Of a DNA stretch of 7,205 nucleotides, positions 7,100 through 7,205 are shown one piece after another (the first letter of the stretch is position 1; every line of letters begins with the position of its first letter). Source of the DNA: Streptomyces cellulosae. GTDB taxonomy: Bacteria > Actinomycetota > Actinomycetes > Streptomycetales > Streptomycetaceae. Where the stretch lies: positions 1-7,205 of the forward strand of contig NZ_JOEV01000093.1 in assembly GCF_000721105.1 (NCBI RefSeq), written 5' to 3'. The notes beneath the pieces were generated by a model, which was not told the origin of the DNA, did not search any database, and worked only from the letters and a program-made list of their open reading frames with translations. A program made the translations under genes and the position numbers.

Positions 7100-7122
7100 A
7101 TCCTGCACCTCGGGACTGACAA
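7100..7122 (-). promoter_or_regulatory. RecA-NDp-like (PafBC-type) DNA-damage promoter of lhr
   Basis: On the minus strand, TTGTCAGTC (7122-7114), 8 nt, then CAGGAT (7105-7100) lie directly upstream of lhr. The published actinobacterial LexA-independent damage promoter motif is tTGTCRGTg-N8-TAnnnT. Here the upstream element matches 8 of 9 positions and the spacing is exactly 8. The -10 keeps the key A2 and T6 but has C for the first T. The -10 ends 6 nt before the ATG at 7093, which predicts a leaderless transcript starting at that codon. This is a consensus match by eye. Confidence 0.65.
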
Positions 7123-7205
7123 TGGTGCTGAGCTGCGACGATGCGACGGTGAGGCTTCGGGTGGGTCGAGGGGCCGTGGTGGGGTGCGGGGGGGCGTTTG
7201 GGGGG
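7123..7205. other. Upstream flank of lhr, G-rich contig end
   Basis: No open reading frame or RNA gene is supported here. A short direct repeat, TGCGACG, occurs at 7134-7140 and 7142-7148. The last 35 bases of the plus strand contain several G runs (up to seven), which could be genuine Streptomyces sequence with quadruplex potential or low-quality read-end sequence. Confidence 0.5.

Noticed and set aside
7094..7108. GTG at 7108 as the lhr start
   Set aside because: GAG directly abuts the GTG, leaving no usable SD spacing, and this codon falls inside the candidate damage promoter. The ATG at 7093 fits both an AGGA at 7 nt and a leaderless start.
7160..7205. G-quadruplex regulatory element upstream of lhr
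   Set aside because: G runs are present, but run lengths are irregular, the position is a contig end where sequence quality is doubtful, and it lies upstream of the likely promoter. There is too little to claim function.

Overview
This 7.2 kb window has the very high G+C, strong GC3 bias and gene content of a Streptomyces or close actinomycete chromosome. It looks like a complete short-read contig rather than an excerpt: its first 15 bases are Tn5/Nextera library adapter, not genomic DNA, and both ends run into G-rich low-complexity sequence.

All three convincing genes lie on the minus strand, so the locus reads from right to left. Bases 7094-7205 are the upstream region of a large Lhr-type DNA repair helicase. 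It contains a sequence very like the actinobacterial RecA-NDp (PafBC-type) DNA-damage promoter, placed so that transcription would begin at the ATG. The helicase gene fills 2015-7093. A 130 bp gap with a small hairpin follows, then a Nei/Fpg-family DNA glycosylase (988-1884). After 33 bp comes a classical short-chain dehydrogenase/reductase (190-954), which seems to have its own promoter, possibly leaderless, overlapped by a perfect palindrome. Bases 16-189 hold G-rich sequence with no secure gene.

Functionally, the helicase and glycosylase form a DNA repair pair. The lhr-nei neighbourhood is also known from mycobacteria (Rv3296-Rv3297 in M. tuberculosis). The helicase translocates on single-stranded DNA and unwinds, while the glycosylase removes oxidised bases and cleaves abasic sites. 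The glycosylase has no visible promoter of its own, so it is probably co-transcribed with lhr and may share its damage control. The dehydrogenase looks like an unrelated neighbour with separate regulation.

I see no phage, CRISPR, mobile element, RNA gene or clearly undescribed system. The most useful observations are the adapter contamination, the damage-type promoter on lhr, the dehydrogenase promoter/operator arrangement and the species-variable disordered linker inside Lhr.
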